Source of the DNA: Chitinophagaceae bacterium
GTDB lineage: Bacteria; Bacteroidota; Bacteroidia; Chitinophagales; UBA10324
NCBI GenBank assembly: GCA_016704325.1
Contig: JADJAG010000005.1
Location: 186,001 to 250,000, forward strand
Direction: 5' to 3'
Length of the DNA: 64,000 nt
Made by a program: the position numbers and the translations under genes. Of this stretch, positions 27,091 through 35,497 are shown piece after piece. The notes beneath the pieces are model-generated. The model was not told the origin of the DNA. It did no database searches and saw only the letters and a list, made by a program, of their open reading frames with translations. The stretch's first letter is position 1; each line of letters opens with the position of its first letter.

Positions 27091-28512
27091 ATGAAACAAC
27101 AACTTATAAACGGTCAGTGGTGCAATGCCGCCAACGGAAATACCTGGGATGTAGTAAATCCGGCAACAGAAGAAGTGGTTGCCGTTGTTCCCTATGGAAA
27201 TGAAGCCGATGGACACCTTGCAATAACTGCTGCAGTAAATGCTTTCCCATCCTGGAGCAGTCTTTCAGCATGGTCCCGCGCCGAACAGTTGAAGAAGACA
27301 GCAGAGATTATTCGCAAAAATGTAATTGGCTTCGGAAGGGAGACCACGCTGGAATCAGGAAAACCTAAAGCAGAGGCAGAAGGAGAGTGGAAAGTGGCGG
27401 CTAACTTATTCGAATGGTATGCAGAAGAAGGAAAGCGAACATATGGAAGGGTTATTCCTTCTCAACGCACCGACAAACGCATGAGTGTGATCTATCAGCC
27501 AATGGGTGTGATTGGTGTGATCACAGCCTGGAATTTTCCGGCTTACAATCCTGCTCGTGCCTGTGCTGCTGCATTGGCTGCGGGCTGTACGATAGTGTGT
27601 AAAGGTTCTGAGTTTACACCGCTGTCTACAATGAATTTATTTATGGCGTTAAAAGAGGCCGGCATTCCGGATGGTGTGGCCAACCTGGTCAATGGAGATT
27701 CTGCGAAAATCGGTGAAGCCATGTTGGAAAGTCCGAAGCTGAAAAAGATTTCTTTTACCGGAAGCACCCGTGTAGGTAAGATTCTGATGGATGGTGCTTC
27801 TAAAACCAATACAAAGCTTGCCCTCGAACTTGGTGGCAATGCACCGGTAATTATTATGGATGATGTAGATGTGGAACAGGTGGCAAAAACGGCAGTTACT
27901 TCAAAGTTCAGGAATGCCGGACAGGTTTGTGTTGCGCCACAGCGTTTTTTTGTTCAACGGAAAATTTATGAGGCCTTTGTAACTGCTGCAGCGCATTATG
28001 CAAAAGCGCATGTTACCGGAAATGGGTTGGAAACTGATTCGCGAATGGGCCCTTTAATCAATCGCAGGCAGCAAGAAATGGTGATGTCGCTGATTGAGGA
28101 AGCAAAGCAGGAAGGGGCAGAAATTGTAACGGGCGGAACAAAAAGGGAGCAGGGATTTTTCATCGAACCCACGGTAATTGCCGATAGAAAAGGAACAGCA
28201 CGCTTTGCTGATAAAGAAATTTTTGGCCCCGTATTACCTGTGGAGCCTTTTGATACATTAGATGAAGTAATTGCGAAAGCAAACAATACACCATATGGCC
28301 TTGCAGCATACATCTGGACCAATGACCTCAAAACATCTATTTTACTGTCTGAGAAGCTTGAGTTCGGTATGGTTGGCATCAATGAATGGGCGCCTCATGC
28401 TACAGAAGCGCCTTTTGGCGGATGGAAGCAAAGTGGTATCGGCCATGAAAGTGGAAGCGAAGGGTTATATGAGTATTTGGAGAAGAAGCTGATTTCTATT
28501 GGAAATTTATAG
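27091..28512 (+). CDS. NAD-dependent succinate-semialdehyde dehydrogenase, second copy
   Basis: The 473-residue ALDH enzyme shows ITAWNFPAYNPARACAAALAAGCTIV, the KGSEFTPLS segment, the cofactor-site FTGSTRVGKILM, the general base in LALELGGNAP, the nucleophile in NAGQVCVAPQRFFV (about residue 285) and the closing PFGGWKQSGIGHESG. These place it in the GabD/SSADH branch. The protein at 21059 belongs to a different ALDH subgroup. It oxidises succinate semialdehyde or a related aldehyde to the acid. The 234-bp gap upstream has no recognisable feature. The adjacent toxin-antitoxin pair begins 49 bp downstream. Confidence 0.93.
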   Translation: MKQQLINGQWCNAANGNTWDVVNPATEEVVAVVPYGNEADGHLAITAAVNAFPSWSSLSAWSRAEQLKKTAEIIRKNVIGFGRETTLESGKPKAEAEGEWKVAANLFEWYAEEGKRTYGRVIPSQRTDKRMSVIYQPMGVIGVITAWNFPAYNPARACAAALAAGCTIVCKGSEFTPLSTMNLFMALKEAGIPDGVANLVNGDSAKIGEAMLESPKLKKISFTGSTRVGKILMDGASKTNTKLALELGGNAPVIIMDDVDVEQVAKTAVTSKFRNAGQVCVAPQRFFVQRKIYEAFVTAAAHYAKAHVTGNGLETDSRMGPLINRRQQEMVMSLIEEAKQEGAEIVTGGTKREQGFFIEPTVIADRKGTARFADKEIFGPVLPVEPFDTLDEVIAKANNTPYGLAAYIWTNDLKTSILLSEKLEFGMVGINEWAPHATEAPFGGWKQSGIGHESGSEGLYEYLEKKLISIGNL

Positions 28513-28560
28513 CATAATATGTAACTCAAATCTTACTTTTACTAGACAACGCTTTGCAAA

Positions 28561-28770
28561 ATGGACGTAAAAACTTTAGTGGAAGAAATAAGTCATCTCG
28601 AATATGATGATCGCCTGACTTTTCTTGAGAAAACTATTGAGACATTGCGAACCGAGCCATCTAAAATTTTAGAAGAAGCAGCGATGCTTTTGCAAAAGGA
28701 TTATGTTAAAGACAAAGAGTTAACTGCTTTCACCTCCATTGATTTTGAAAATTTCTATGAAGCGCGGTGA
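28561..28770 (+). CDS. Putative antitoxin of the PemK/MazF pair
   Basis: The 69-residue protein has an acidic, helix-rich sequence (LVEEISHLEYDDRLTFLEKTIETLRTEP) and a C-terminal AFTSIDFENFYEAR tail that could wrap the toxin. I recognise no named domain. The assignment rests on its size and on the 14-bp overlap of its end with the PemK/MazF gene, the usual antitoxin-toxin order. Confidence 0.7.
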   Translation: MDVKTLVEEISHLEYDDRLTFLEKTIETLRTEPSKILEEAAMLLQKDYVKDKELTAFTSIDFENFYEAR

Positions 28771-29062
28771 AATTTGGCTAATCAATTTAGATCCGACTGT
28801 GGGAGCTGAGATTCGGAAATCACGGCCGGCAGTTATTGTAAATGATGATGCATTGGGGAAATTGCCACTGAAAATTATCGTACCGCTTACAGATTGGAAG
28901 GATCATTATTCAATAGCACCCTGGATGATAAAAATTGAACCCGATTCGATAAATAATCTTTCCAAGACTTCCGCTGATGATTGTTTCCAGGTACGTTCTG
29001 TGTCTGTAGAACCGATTACCAAAATGATCGGCAACATTTCAGAGATTCAAATGAAAAAATAA
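28757..29062 (+). CDS. PemK/MazF-family endoribonuclease toxin
   Basis: The 101-residue protein starts at the ATG giving MKRGEIWLINLDPTVGAEIRKSRPAVIV, the canonical MazF opening. The ATG at 28739, six codons earlier, lies inside the antitoxin and has no family support. Further markers are IIVPLTDW, and a QVRSVSVEPITKMIGNIS end corresponding to the Q-x-R-x-x-D/S-x-x-R-L/I motif, though here with V-E in place of the usual D-K pair. Members are sequence-specific mRNA interferases. The 14-bp overlap with the antitoxin implies coupled translation. Confidence 0.92.
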   Translation: MKRGEIWLINLDPTVGAEIRKSRPAVIVNDDALGKLPLKIIVPLTDWKDHYSIAPWMIKIEPDSINNLSKTSADDCFQVRSVSVEPITKMIGNISEIQMKK

Positions 29063-29104
29063 ATTCAGGTTTAGCATCTGTTTTAAAAATAACTTGATTG
29101 TTGC

Positions 29105-30463
29105 ATGGACTACGGCGCCCTTGCACTCATCCCTCCCCTGGTGGTCATCATATTGGCCATTCTTTTACGCACCTCTTTTGAACCGCTGCTCATTGGTTGT
29201 ATTGTGGGATTCCTGATACTGGAAAGAGGAAATTTCTTTACCGGGTTCGTGGATGCACTATACAGGGTTATGCAGGATGAAAGTACCGTTTGGGTAATAC
29301 TTGTTTGTGGTTTGTATGGTTCTTTAATCGGATTAATGGTGCGGTCTGGGGGCGCTTTGAAATTCGGTGATGATATGTTGAAGCGTATTAAAACCAGAAA
29401 GGCTGCTTTATTTGGCACCTGGGGCCTTGGCCTTTTTATTTTTCTCGACGATTATCTCAGCGCATTAACGGTCGGCATTACCATGAAAAAAATCACCGAC
29501 CATTTCCGGATTCCTAGAGAGTTACTTGCCTATATTGTCAATACAACTGCTGCACCGCTGAGTGTGATCGTTCCTATATCTACTTGGACGCTTTTTATTG
29601 GCTCTATTTTGATAAAGAGTGATTTTGGTGGTGAAGAAACTGCCAACCATGCGTATTGGCAGGTGATTCCATACGTTGCCTACAGTTGGGTTTCCATATT
29701 CATGATTCCATTGGTAATAGTCGGTGTTGTTCCATTATTTGGTAAGATGAAAAAAGCCAATGCGCGGGCCATAAACTTTGGGCAAATTATACCACCCGGC
29801 AAAAAAATAGCCGCGGTAAAACTGGAACTCTTCGAAAATGAAAAGCATCCAAAATCAGTCTATTTCATTTTACCGCTCATCGTTTTATTGGCAGCAACCG
29901 TATTGCTGGACTATGATGCTTTGAAAGGAGTAATGATTGCGGTGGCATTTACTTTTGTGTATTACATGATTATGAAACTGGCTTCCTTTCAGCAGCTTTC
30001 TGAAACGCTTTTTGCCGGATTTAACAGTATGTTATATGCTTTGGCATTGGTGGTGATGAGTTATGTATTGAAGGATGCAGGTGATCAACTGGGACTTACA
30101 CAGTATGTAATCGACAGTGTAAAACCGCTGGTTAATAAAGAGCTGCTTCCCGTGCTAGTGTTTGTTGCCATCTCCTTTATCTCTTTTACTACCGGTTCAT
30201 CATGGGGTGTTTATGCAGTGGCAATTCCCATCATCATACCGTTAGCAATCTCGTTGGGTTCGAATCCGTTGATAAATGTAGGAGCTGTGGTGAGTGCCGG
30301 CGTTTTTGGAGCCAATGCCTGCCTTTATTCCGATGCAACCATACTGACTTCGCAAAGTACGGACACTAATAATCTTGACCATGCCCTTTCACAGTTACCG
30401 TATGCCTTGCTGGCCTTTGGCATTACGGTACTGGTTTACCTGGGTTTCGGTTATTTTTCCTGA
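29105..30463 (+). CDS. NhaC-family Na+/H+ antiporter-like transporter
   Basis: The 452-residue protein has about 11-12 membrane segments. Markers are FLDDYLSALTVG near residue 115, LLAYIVNTTAAPLSVIVPISTW near 140-160, FTTGSSWGVYAVAIPIIIPLA near 360 and GANACLYSDATILTSQSTDTNNLDHALSQLPYAL near 400. These are typical of the NhaC/ion-transporter superfamily, which exchanges sodium for protons or carries organic anions and amino acids. Within this locus an amino-acid or dicarboxylate exchange role is possible. The start ATG at 29105 is 43 bp after the PemK stop. Confidence 0.88.
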   Translation: MDYGALALIPPLVVIILAILLRTSFEPLLIGCIVGFLILERGNFFTGFVDALYRVMQDESTVWVILVCGLYGSLIGLMVRSGGALKFGDDMLKRIKTRKAALFGTWGLGLFIFLDDYLSALTVGITMKKITDHFRIPRELLAYIVNTTAAPLSVIVPISTWTLFIGSILIKSDFGGEETANHAYWQVIPYVAYSWVSIFMIPLVIVGVVPLFGKMKKANARAINFGQIIPPGKKIAAVKLELFENEKHPKSVYFILPLIVLLAATVLLDYDALKGVMIAVAFTFVYYMIMKLASFQQLSETLFAGFNSMLYALALVVMSYVLKDAGDQLGLTQYVIDSVKPLVNKELLPVLVFVAISFISFTTGSSWGVYAVAIPIIIPLAISLGSNPLINVGAVVSAGVFGANACLYSDATILTSQSTDTNNLDHALSQLPYALLAFGITVLVYLGFGYFS

Positions 30464-30533
30464 AGAAAGTATTTTTGAATGTGCTAAAGGTGTTGTAATG
30501 AAAAATTGATTGTTCATATGGTCTTAACTGGAA

Positions 30534-30616
30534 GGGTGTGACAATATTGAAAATTGATTATTGAGTGTTGAATATAGAGTGTTGAAATTCAATATTTAGT
30601 ATTCAATTGACATTAC
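30534..30616. mobile_element. MITE-related fragment, copy F
   Basis: It begins GGGTGTGACAATATTG and continues with short repeats (gttgaatatagagtgttgaa, attcaatatttag) to ATTCAATTGACATTAC. The copy at 56810 has the same middle and the same end word. No right terminal repeat or target duplication was found. The rest of the 314-bp gap around it shows nothing else. Confidence 0.5.
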
Positions 30617-30778
30617 ATCGCTGGCATGACGTCTACCTGTGCTTGACAAGCAAAACGTTGGGTTGCAGGACTACCAGGAAGTTTACCAGGAAATTATAAG
30701 TTTCTATGTTAATTAATTAGGTTGTCAGAGAAAATGAAGTGCAAATCATGATACATGCAGGCAAAATAATTTAATCAG

Positions 30779-31426
30779 ATGTTCTACGAAGAAATACTAA
30801 AAGGTGGCCTTCTGATTACATTAATGCGTGCAGTGCATGCCGAACAACTGGAGCAATTGCAGCGAAAAGTATTCCCGGCACTTGCTGACGACGAATTGCT
30901 GCATGCTGAACAATACAGAAAACACCTTGAAATATTTCCGGAAGGACAGTTTGTAGCATTAAACGGAGAACTGGTAGTTGGAGCTACCACCACCATGCGG
31001 TATCACTTTAACAAAAGGCAACCCGAGCAACATACTTTTAAGCAAGTAATGGGCGAAGGCTGGCTTACCACGCATGAGCCTGATGGAAAATGGTTGTATG
31101 GCGTTGATGTAAGCGTGCATCCCGATTACCGGAAGAAAGGAATTGCCAAATCATTATACCGGGCCAGGCAATATACCTGCCGGCTGTTAAAACTAAAAGG
31201 ACAGGTTACAGTCGGCATGTTGAATGGGTATGAAAAATTTAAGGATCAGATGGATGTAGAAGCATATTTTGAAAAAGTGAAGCGGGGTGAATTGTTTGAC
31301 CGCACAGTTTCTGTACAGCAAAAAATTGGTTTTGAAATTATTGGATTAATGAAAGAATACCTTCATGATCCCACCTGTGGAAATGCAGGTGCCGTAATTG
31401 CACTTGATGCGAAAAAGGAAGTCTGA
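30779..31426 (+). CDS. GNAT-family N-acetyltransferase
   Basis: The 215-residue protein has a GNAT core: GQFVALNGELVVGATTTM, then LYGVDVSVHPDYRKKGIAKSLYRARQ, the acetyl-CoA pyrophosphate-binding loop near residues 108-130. VQQKIGFEIIGLMKEYLHDP closes the domain. The substrate is unknown. Position between the transporter and an aminotransferase suggests an amine or amino acid. The ATG at 30779 is used. An in-frame ATG 14 codons later (MRAVHAEQL) would also leave a full domain and cannot be excluded. Confidence 0.88.
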   Translation: MFYEEILKGGLLITLMRAVHAEQLEQLQRKVFPALADDELLHAEQYRKHLEIFPEGQFVALNGELVVGATTTMRYHFNKRQPEQHTFKQVMGEGWLTTHEPDGKWLYGVDVSVHPDYRKKGIAKSLYRARQYTCRLLKLKGQVTVGMLNGYEKFKDQMDVEAYFEKVKRGELFDRTVSVQQKIGFEIIGLMKEYLHDPTCGNAGAVIALDAKKEV

Positions 31427-31661
31427 ATGTCAGTAGAAAAAAAAGCACACTGATGACATGGATTTAACCGATAACCACAGATTAAAATGGAATGGAGTCA
31501 ATGCTAATCACAAACACTGTTTCGATAATAAATCCTTGCAGACGCTAAGTTTAAAATGAAATCCGTAAAAATCCGTCTGATCAGTGTTATCCGTGTTCTA
31601 TTTCTTGAATCTTCATCTAATGAGTAGTTACCAATAATTTAATCATCATCAATCATGCAGC

Positions 31662-33005
31662 ATGCATTACATCAATTTAAAAACTGAAATACCCGGCCCA
31701 AAGAGTCTTCAGATTTTGGAACGCCGCAAGAATGCAATGCCGGCCGGACTTGCGAAATCTACTGATATCGTGATCGATCATGCAGCAGGTGGAATCGTAA
31801 ATGATGTGGATGGAAACACATTACTGGATTTCGCCGGAGGAATTGGTATGATGAATGTGGGCCATCGCCCGGAAAAAGTAGTGCAGGCAATGAAAGAGCA
31901 ACTGGATAAATACCTCCACATCTGCACCCTGGTGGCCACTCCTGAACCTTATGTGGAACTGGCTGAATTGCTGAATGAACTCACACCCGGCAGCTTCAGC
32001 AAGAAAACAATCCTGGCCAACTCAGGAAGTGAAGCGGTAGAGAATGCGGTGAATGTAGCCCGCTATTTTACAAAAAGAAGCGCGGTAATTTGTTTTGAAG
32101 CGGCCTATCATGGAAGAACCTTGCTGACACTTTCTCTTACCAGCAAGTATGCACTTTTCAAAAAGGGATTTGGCCCTTTTGTAAGCGACATCTACAGGCT
32201 GCCGGCACCCAATATGTACCGCCGGCCGAAATCTATGAATGAAGAAGAATACATCAGCTTCTGCATTCAGCAATTTGAACAACAACTGATTTCACAGGTT
32301 GATCCCTCAGCAGTGGCTGCCATCATCATGGAGCCGGTACAGGGGGAAGGTGGATTCATCACCATGCCTGCCCCATTTTTGCAAAAGTTGCGTTCCACCT
32401 GCGACCAGCATGGTATTGTATTGATATTTGATGAAATACAATGTGGCGCATCACGGACAGGTAAGTTCTTTGCAAGTGAACACAGTGGCGTTATTCCCGA
32501 CCTCACTTGCATGGCTAAATCTATCGGTGCCGGCATGCCGATTAGTGCGGTAACGGGAAGGGCCGATATTATTGATGCCCCGCATTTAGGTGGTGTAGGA
32601 GGTACCTATGGTGGAAACCCTGTTGCCTGCGTGGCAGCCATTGAAGCGATCAAAATCCTGCGTTCAAAAGAGTTTTTAAAACGTGTGGAAGAAGTAGGGC
32701 ATTTGATGCAAACAACATTGGCAGGATGGAAACAGCATTACCGTTTCGTCGGCGATGTGCGTGGACTCGGTGCCATGCAGCTGGTAGAATTTGTTAAAGA
32801 CCGCGAAACACGTGAACCTGATCCGGATTTAACACTGGAAATTATTCGTGATGCTGTTTCAAAAGGGGTCATATTAATTCGTGCCGGTTTATTCAGTAAC
32901 TGTATCCGCTTGTTGCCACCTGTAGTTATGACTGATGATCAACTAAAAGAAGGACTGGAAGTGTTGGAAGGAGCTATTCAACGTGCGCATGAGAAAAGGA
33001 AGTGA
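31662..33005 (+). CDS. Class-III aminotransferase, 4-aminobutyrate type, second copy
   Basis: The 447-residue PLP enzyme has GGIGMMNVGHRPEK, NSGSEAVENAVNVARYF, ICFEAAYHGRTLLTLSLTSKY, the ring-nitrogen aspartate in IFDEIQCGASRTGKFFASEH and the Schiff-base lysine in CMAKSIGAGMPISAVTG. It is a homologue of the enzyme at 22533 but diverged, most clearly in the FDEIQCGASR stretch (EVQTGFGR in the other). Such enzymes move omega-amino groups from GABA-like donors to 2-oxoglutarate. It ends the catabolic locus. The 235-bp gap upstream carries a dispersed AATCCGTAAAAATCCGT-type repeat. Confidence 0.92.
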   Translation: MHYINLKTEIPGPKSLQILERRKNAMPAGLAKSTDIVIDHAAGGIVNDVDGNTLLDFAGGIGMMNVGHRPEKVVQAMKEQLDKYLHICTLVATPEPYVELAELLNELTPGSFSKKTILANSGSEAVENAVNVARYFTKRSAVICFEAAYHGRTLLTLSLTSKYALFKKGFGPFVSDIYRLPAPNMYRRPKSMNEEEYISFCIQQFEQQLISQVDPSAVAAIIMEPVQGEGGFITMPAPFLQKLRSTCDQHGIVLIFDEIQCGASRTGKFFASEHSGVIPDLTCMAKSIGAGMPISAVTGRADIIDAPHLGGVGGTYGGNPVACVAAIEAIKILRSKEFLKRVEEVGHLMQTTLAGWKQHYRFVGDVRGLGAMQLVEFVKDRETREPDPDLTLEIIRDAVSKGVILIRAGLFSNCIRLLPPVVMTDDQLKEGLEVLEGAIQRAHEKRK

Positions 33006-33180
33006 CTTGTTAAAGCAACCATCAAAGAGCCAGGCGAGGCTATCTATTTTCTAACAAGCATCACAGGTCTATCCCCTGCGAAATAGCTGCCATCTACAAA
33101 CAACGATGGGATAAAGAAGCTTTTTTTAAGTATCTCAAACAACATCTTAACCTCACTCCCGCTTGCGCGGATTTGTAATC

Positions 33181-35050
33181 ACAGGTGTTCGAAACTTGAT
33201 CAAAAGCAATGTCACAGTGAGCGCAAACTATTTTGCAAATCGAGTTCTTTGAAAATGACACTTTTCAGATCTATTGAAAATCAGTTGATTAGACCATGTG
33301 TCATTAGCAGCGGAGTCGAACTGTGACATTGCTTTTGATGGATCATTTGCTAAAAAAAATGTCATTCTTCGACTCCGCTGCTAATGACACGCTATGCAGC
33401 TTTCTGTTTTTCAATGACTTGCAAATTATGTTTCTTGGCTAGTTTTTTCAGTGTGGCCAGTTCCCGTTGCTTGATTTGCAGTTCGTATTGCTTTGCTCCT
33501 TGTTCTACATACGCGGTACCTTTTGTTAGCGCATTGTAATATGCTTCAGCAATTTTTCTTCCTCCTGCTTTGTATGCTACCAGCGCCTGGCTTTTTAATT
33601 TTCGAATGAAACAACCAATGGCGGTGTATTTACTCGCCCTAATGATTGTGCCGCTTCCAGAAAAATTTGTCCGGCTTTATTGCAAGGAGCCTGTTTGATC
33701 CATTTGCTTTTCTTTCCGCTCTGGTTACGACCCGGCGATAGTCCGCACCAGCTTACAAAATGTTTGATCGTAGGAAACGACTCATATCGGTTCCAGTTTC
33801 CCCAATCAGGCGCAGCAATGAATAGTTATTGATGCCTGCAATACTACTGAGGTTGGCTCCAAATAATTTCACCATAATTTCATGCAAATCTTTGATGTGT
33901 GGCTTATGATGACGGATGGGTTTGACTTTACCTAATTGAGACGAATCAATTTGTTTTCCTGCTGTAAGTTCGGTAAGCAGTGATTCAATGCGCCCATCTA
34001 TGTTTGCGATTTGTAACTGATGCTGACGCCACAGGTTCAGGTTTTGAGAGGCATAAATACCAAGTCTCGTTATAATTGCCTTCGAGCGCTTTGAGTACTT
34101 GTTCTGCTTTTTAGCGATAATCTTTTATCGCATAGCTGCACAACACTTGCGGATCCCGCTGCCCATCAATGATGGCCTCAATCATCCTGATACCGCTGGC
34201 TCCATGTATTTGACTGATCACTTCGGTGAGTTTGATATTCATCAGCTCTAAACAGCGTTGCATTTTATTCACATAGCTGCTACCCATCTCAATTATATCC
34301 AATCGTTCGCGTACCAGATACCTGATCTCCAGCATCTTTCCTTCGGGAACAAAACTTTCCTGCAATAATCCGGCAGCGAAGAGTTTTTGTATCCAGCGGC
34401 AATCCTGTACATCCGTTTTTTCCTCTTTGCTGTTTGGTTTGTTTCGGATTTACTAAGGACTTTGATACCTGCAGATTCTAACATCCCATATAAACTCAGC
34501 CAGTAAACGCCGGGGCTTCCATCGCTACCCGTTCAATAGCATGCTCCTGGAGATAGCTGATGCAGTCGTGATAGTCGCTCGAACAGGTGCCAAAATTTTT
34601 ACCGTTACTCCATCGACTGAAACAAAGATTTTTTCGCTGCCTACATCAATGCCCCCAGCATTTGCTGGATTTGTTCGAAACTGATTTTGTTTTCCATAGT
34701 TTTGTTTTTAGTTCTTTGATTAAAAGGTAATCTGTGGCTCAAAGAACCATAGGTAATAGCAACTGCTAAACGGGAATGCCTCACACATCAATGTGCGAAG
34801 TATCACCAAAATGAACTATGCAGTTCTTTGAAGCAAAGCTCACGGGCAGGGACAAGCCACTAATGAGTTTACTGCTATCCTGCCACAGGTTACCTCCTTT
34901 AATACGAAGATAACCTACCCGTAATGTCATTTTCAAAGAACTCGATTTGCAAAATAGTTTGCGCTCAGGTTGACATTTTTTTCTTCACCTCGTGAGGATG
35001 AGAGTGGATCGGTACAATAAGTTTTACAGCTCAAGGTTTCGAACACCTGT
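33181..35050. mobile_element. 1870-bp nested inverted-repeat unit containing a dead IS110 element
   Basis: The ends are perfect 15-bp inverted repeats, ACAGGTGTTCGAAAC at 33181-33195 and its complement at 35036-35050. They are flanked by the perfect 11-bp direct repeat GATTTGTAATC (33170-33180 and 35051-35061). Inside is a second, perfect 42-bp inverted repeat (33219-33260 and 34925-34966) and, further in, the transposase pseudogene. On the left, a 19-bp pair (33199-33217 with 33321-33339) and a 23-bp pair (33298-33320 with 33368-33390) fold back. IS110 elements normally lack long terminal repeats and target duplications, so the outer repeats may belong to a different or older element. Confidence 0.75.
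33392..34697 (-). pseudogene. IS110/IS1111-family transposase, frameshifted
   Basis: Reading the minus strand from ATG at 34697 to TAG at 33392 gives an almost complete IS110-type recombinase, but in pieces. GIDVGSEKIFVSVDG carries the first catalytic aspartate. ERVAMEAP then GVYWLSLYGMLE is the conserved glutamate region. A long piece runs from QESFVPEGKMLEIRYLVRER to GASGIRMIEAIIDGQRDP. SSIAGINNYSLLRLIGE and FVSWCGLSPGRNQSGKKSK are the transposase-20 domain. At least six single-base shifts separate these, so no functional protein is made. Whether all the shifts are real or partly sequencing error cannot be told from this copy. Confidence 0.88.
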
Positions 35051-35258
35051 GATTTGTAATCCGGGCTAATTGAGAAAGGGATTTTTAATCCCATTAATAT
35101 TTGCTACTTTGGTTTGCATGAACATTACAAGTTTGGAAATCATGAGAAAACTGGGACTACATATCCATTCATTAGTCATCTTACCACATCAACAATAGTT
35201 TAGAAAAAATGGCAATCGCTACAGCAGCCATAAACTTTTTGAAAGGCAACATTTTTTT

Positions 35259-35305
35259 CCGGATTAAAAATCCGGAGACCCAGCTGGACGGGATTACAAA
35301 TCCCG
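35259..35305. repeat. Two adjacent REP-like hairpins
   Basis: CCGGATTAAAAATCCGG at 35259-35275 and CGGGATTACAAATCCCG at 35289-35305 are both palindromes. The same GGATTACAAATCC-type word is the flank into which the unit at 33181 is inserted. Confidence 0.65.
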
Positions 35306-35327
35306 ACCAACGAGAGTATCATACCAG

Positions 35328-35489
35328 TTGAGTCTTTTGGATGTTTCTGGCAGAATCATATTTCAAACTGAAATTAAAAATGATCGAAGGCTTAATCAAT
35401 TTAGTTTGCAAAAGCTTCCGAAAGGAGTTTATACTTTAATATCAAAAAGCGAAAATGAATTTTTCTTCAATAAAATAGTTATTCAATAA
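35328..35489 (+). pseudogene. Remnant of a T9SS protein: C-terminal sorting domain only
   Basis: In one frame the sequence encodes LSLLDVSGRIIFQTEI, then LQKLPKGVYTLIS and FFFNKIVIQ before a stop. This is the end of a type A T9SS sorting domain with its DVSGRI, LPxGVY and KIVIQ strands. No start codon or mature protein precedes it. Upstream are the REP-like hairpins and the IS110 unit, so the 5' part of the gene has probably been removed or replaced by rearrangement. It ends 8 bp before the next T9SS gene. Confidence 0.8.
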
Positions 35490-35497
35490 ATAACCAC

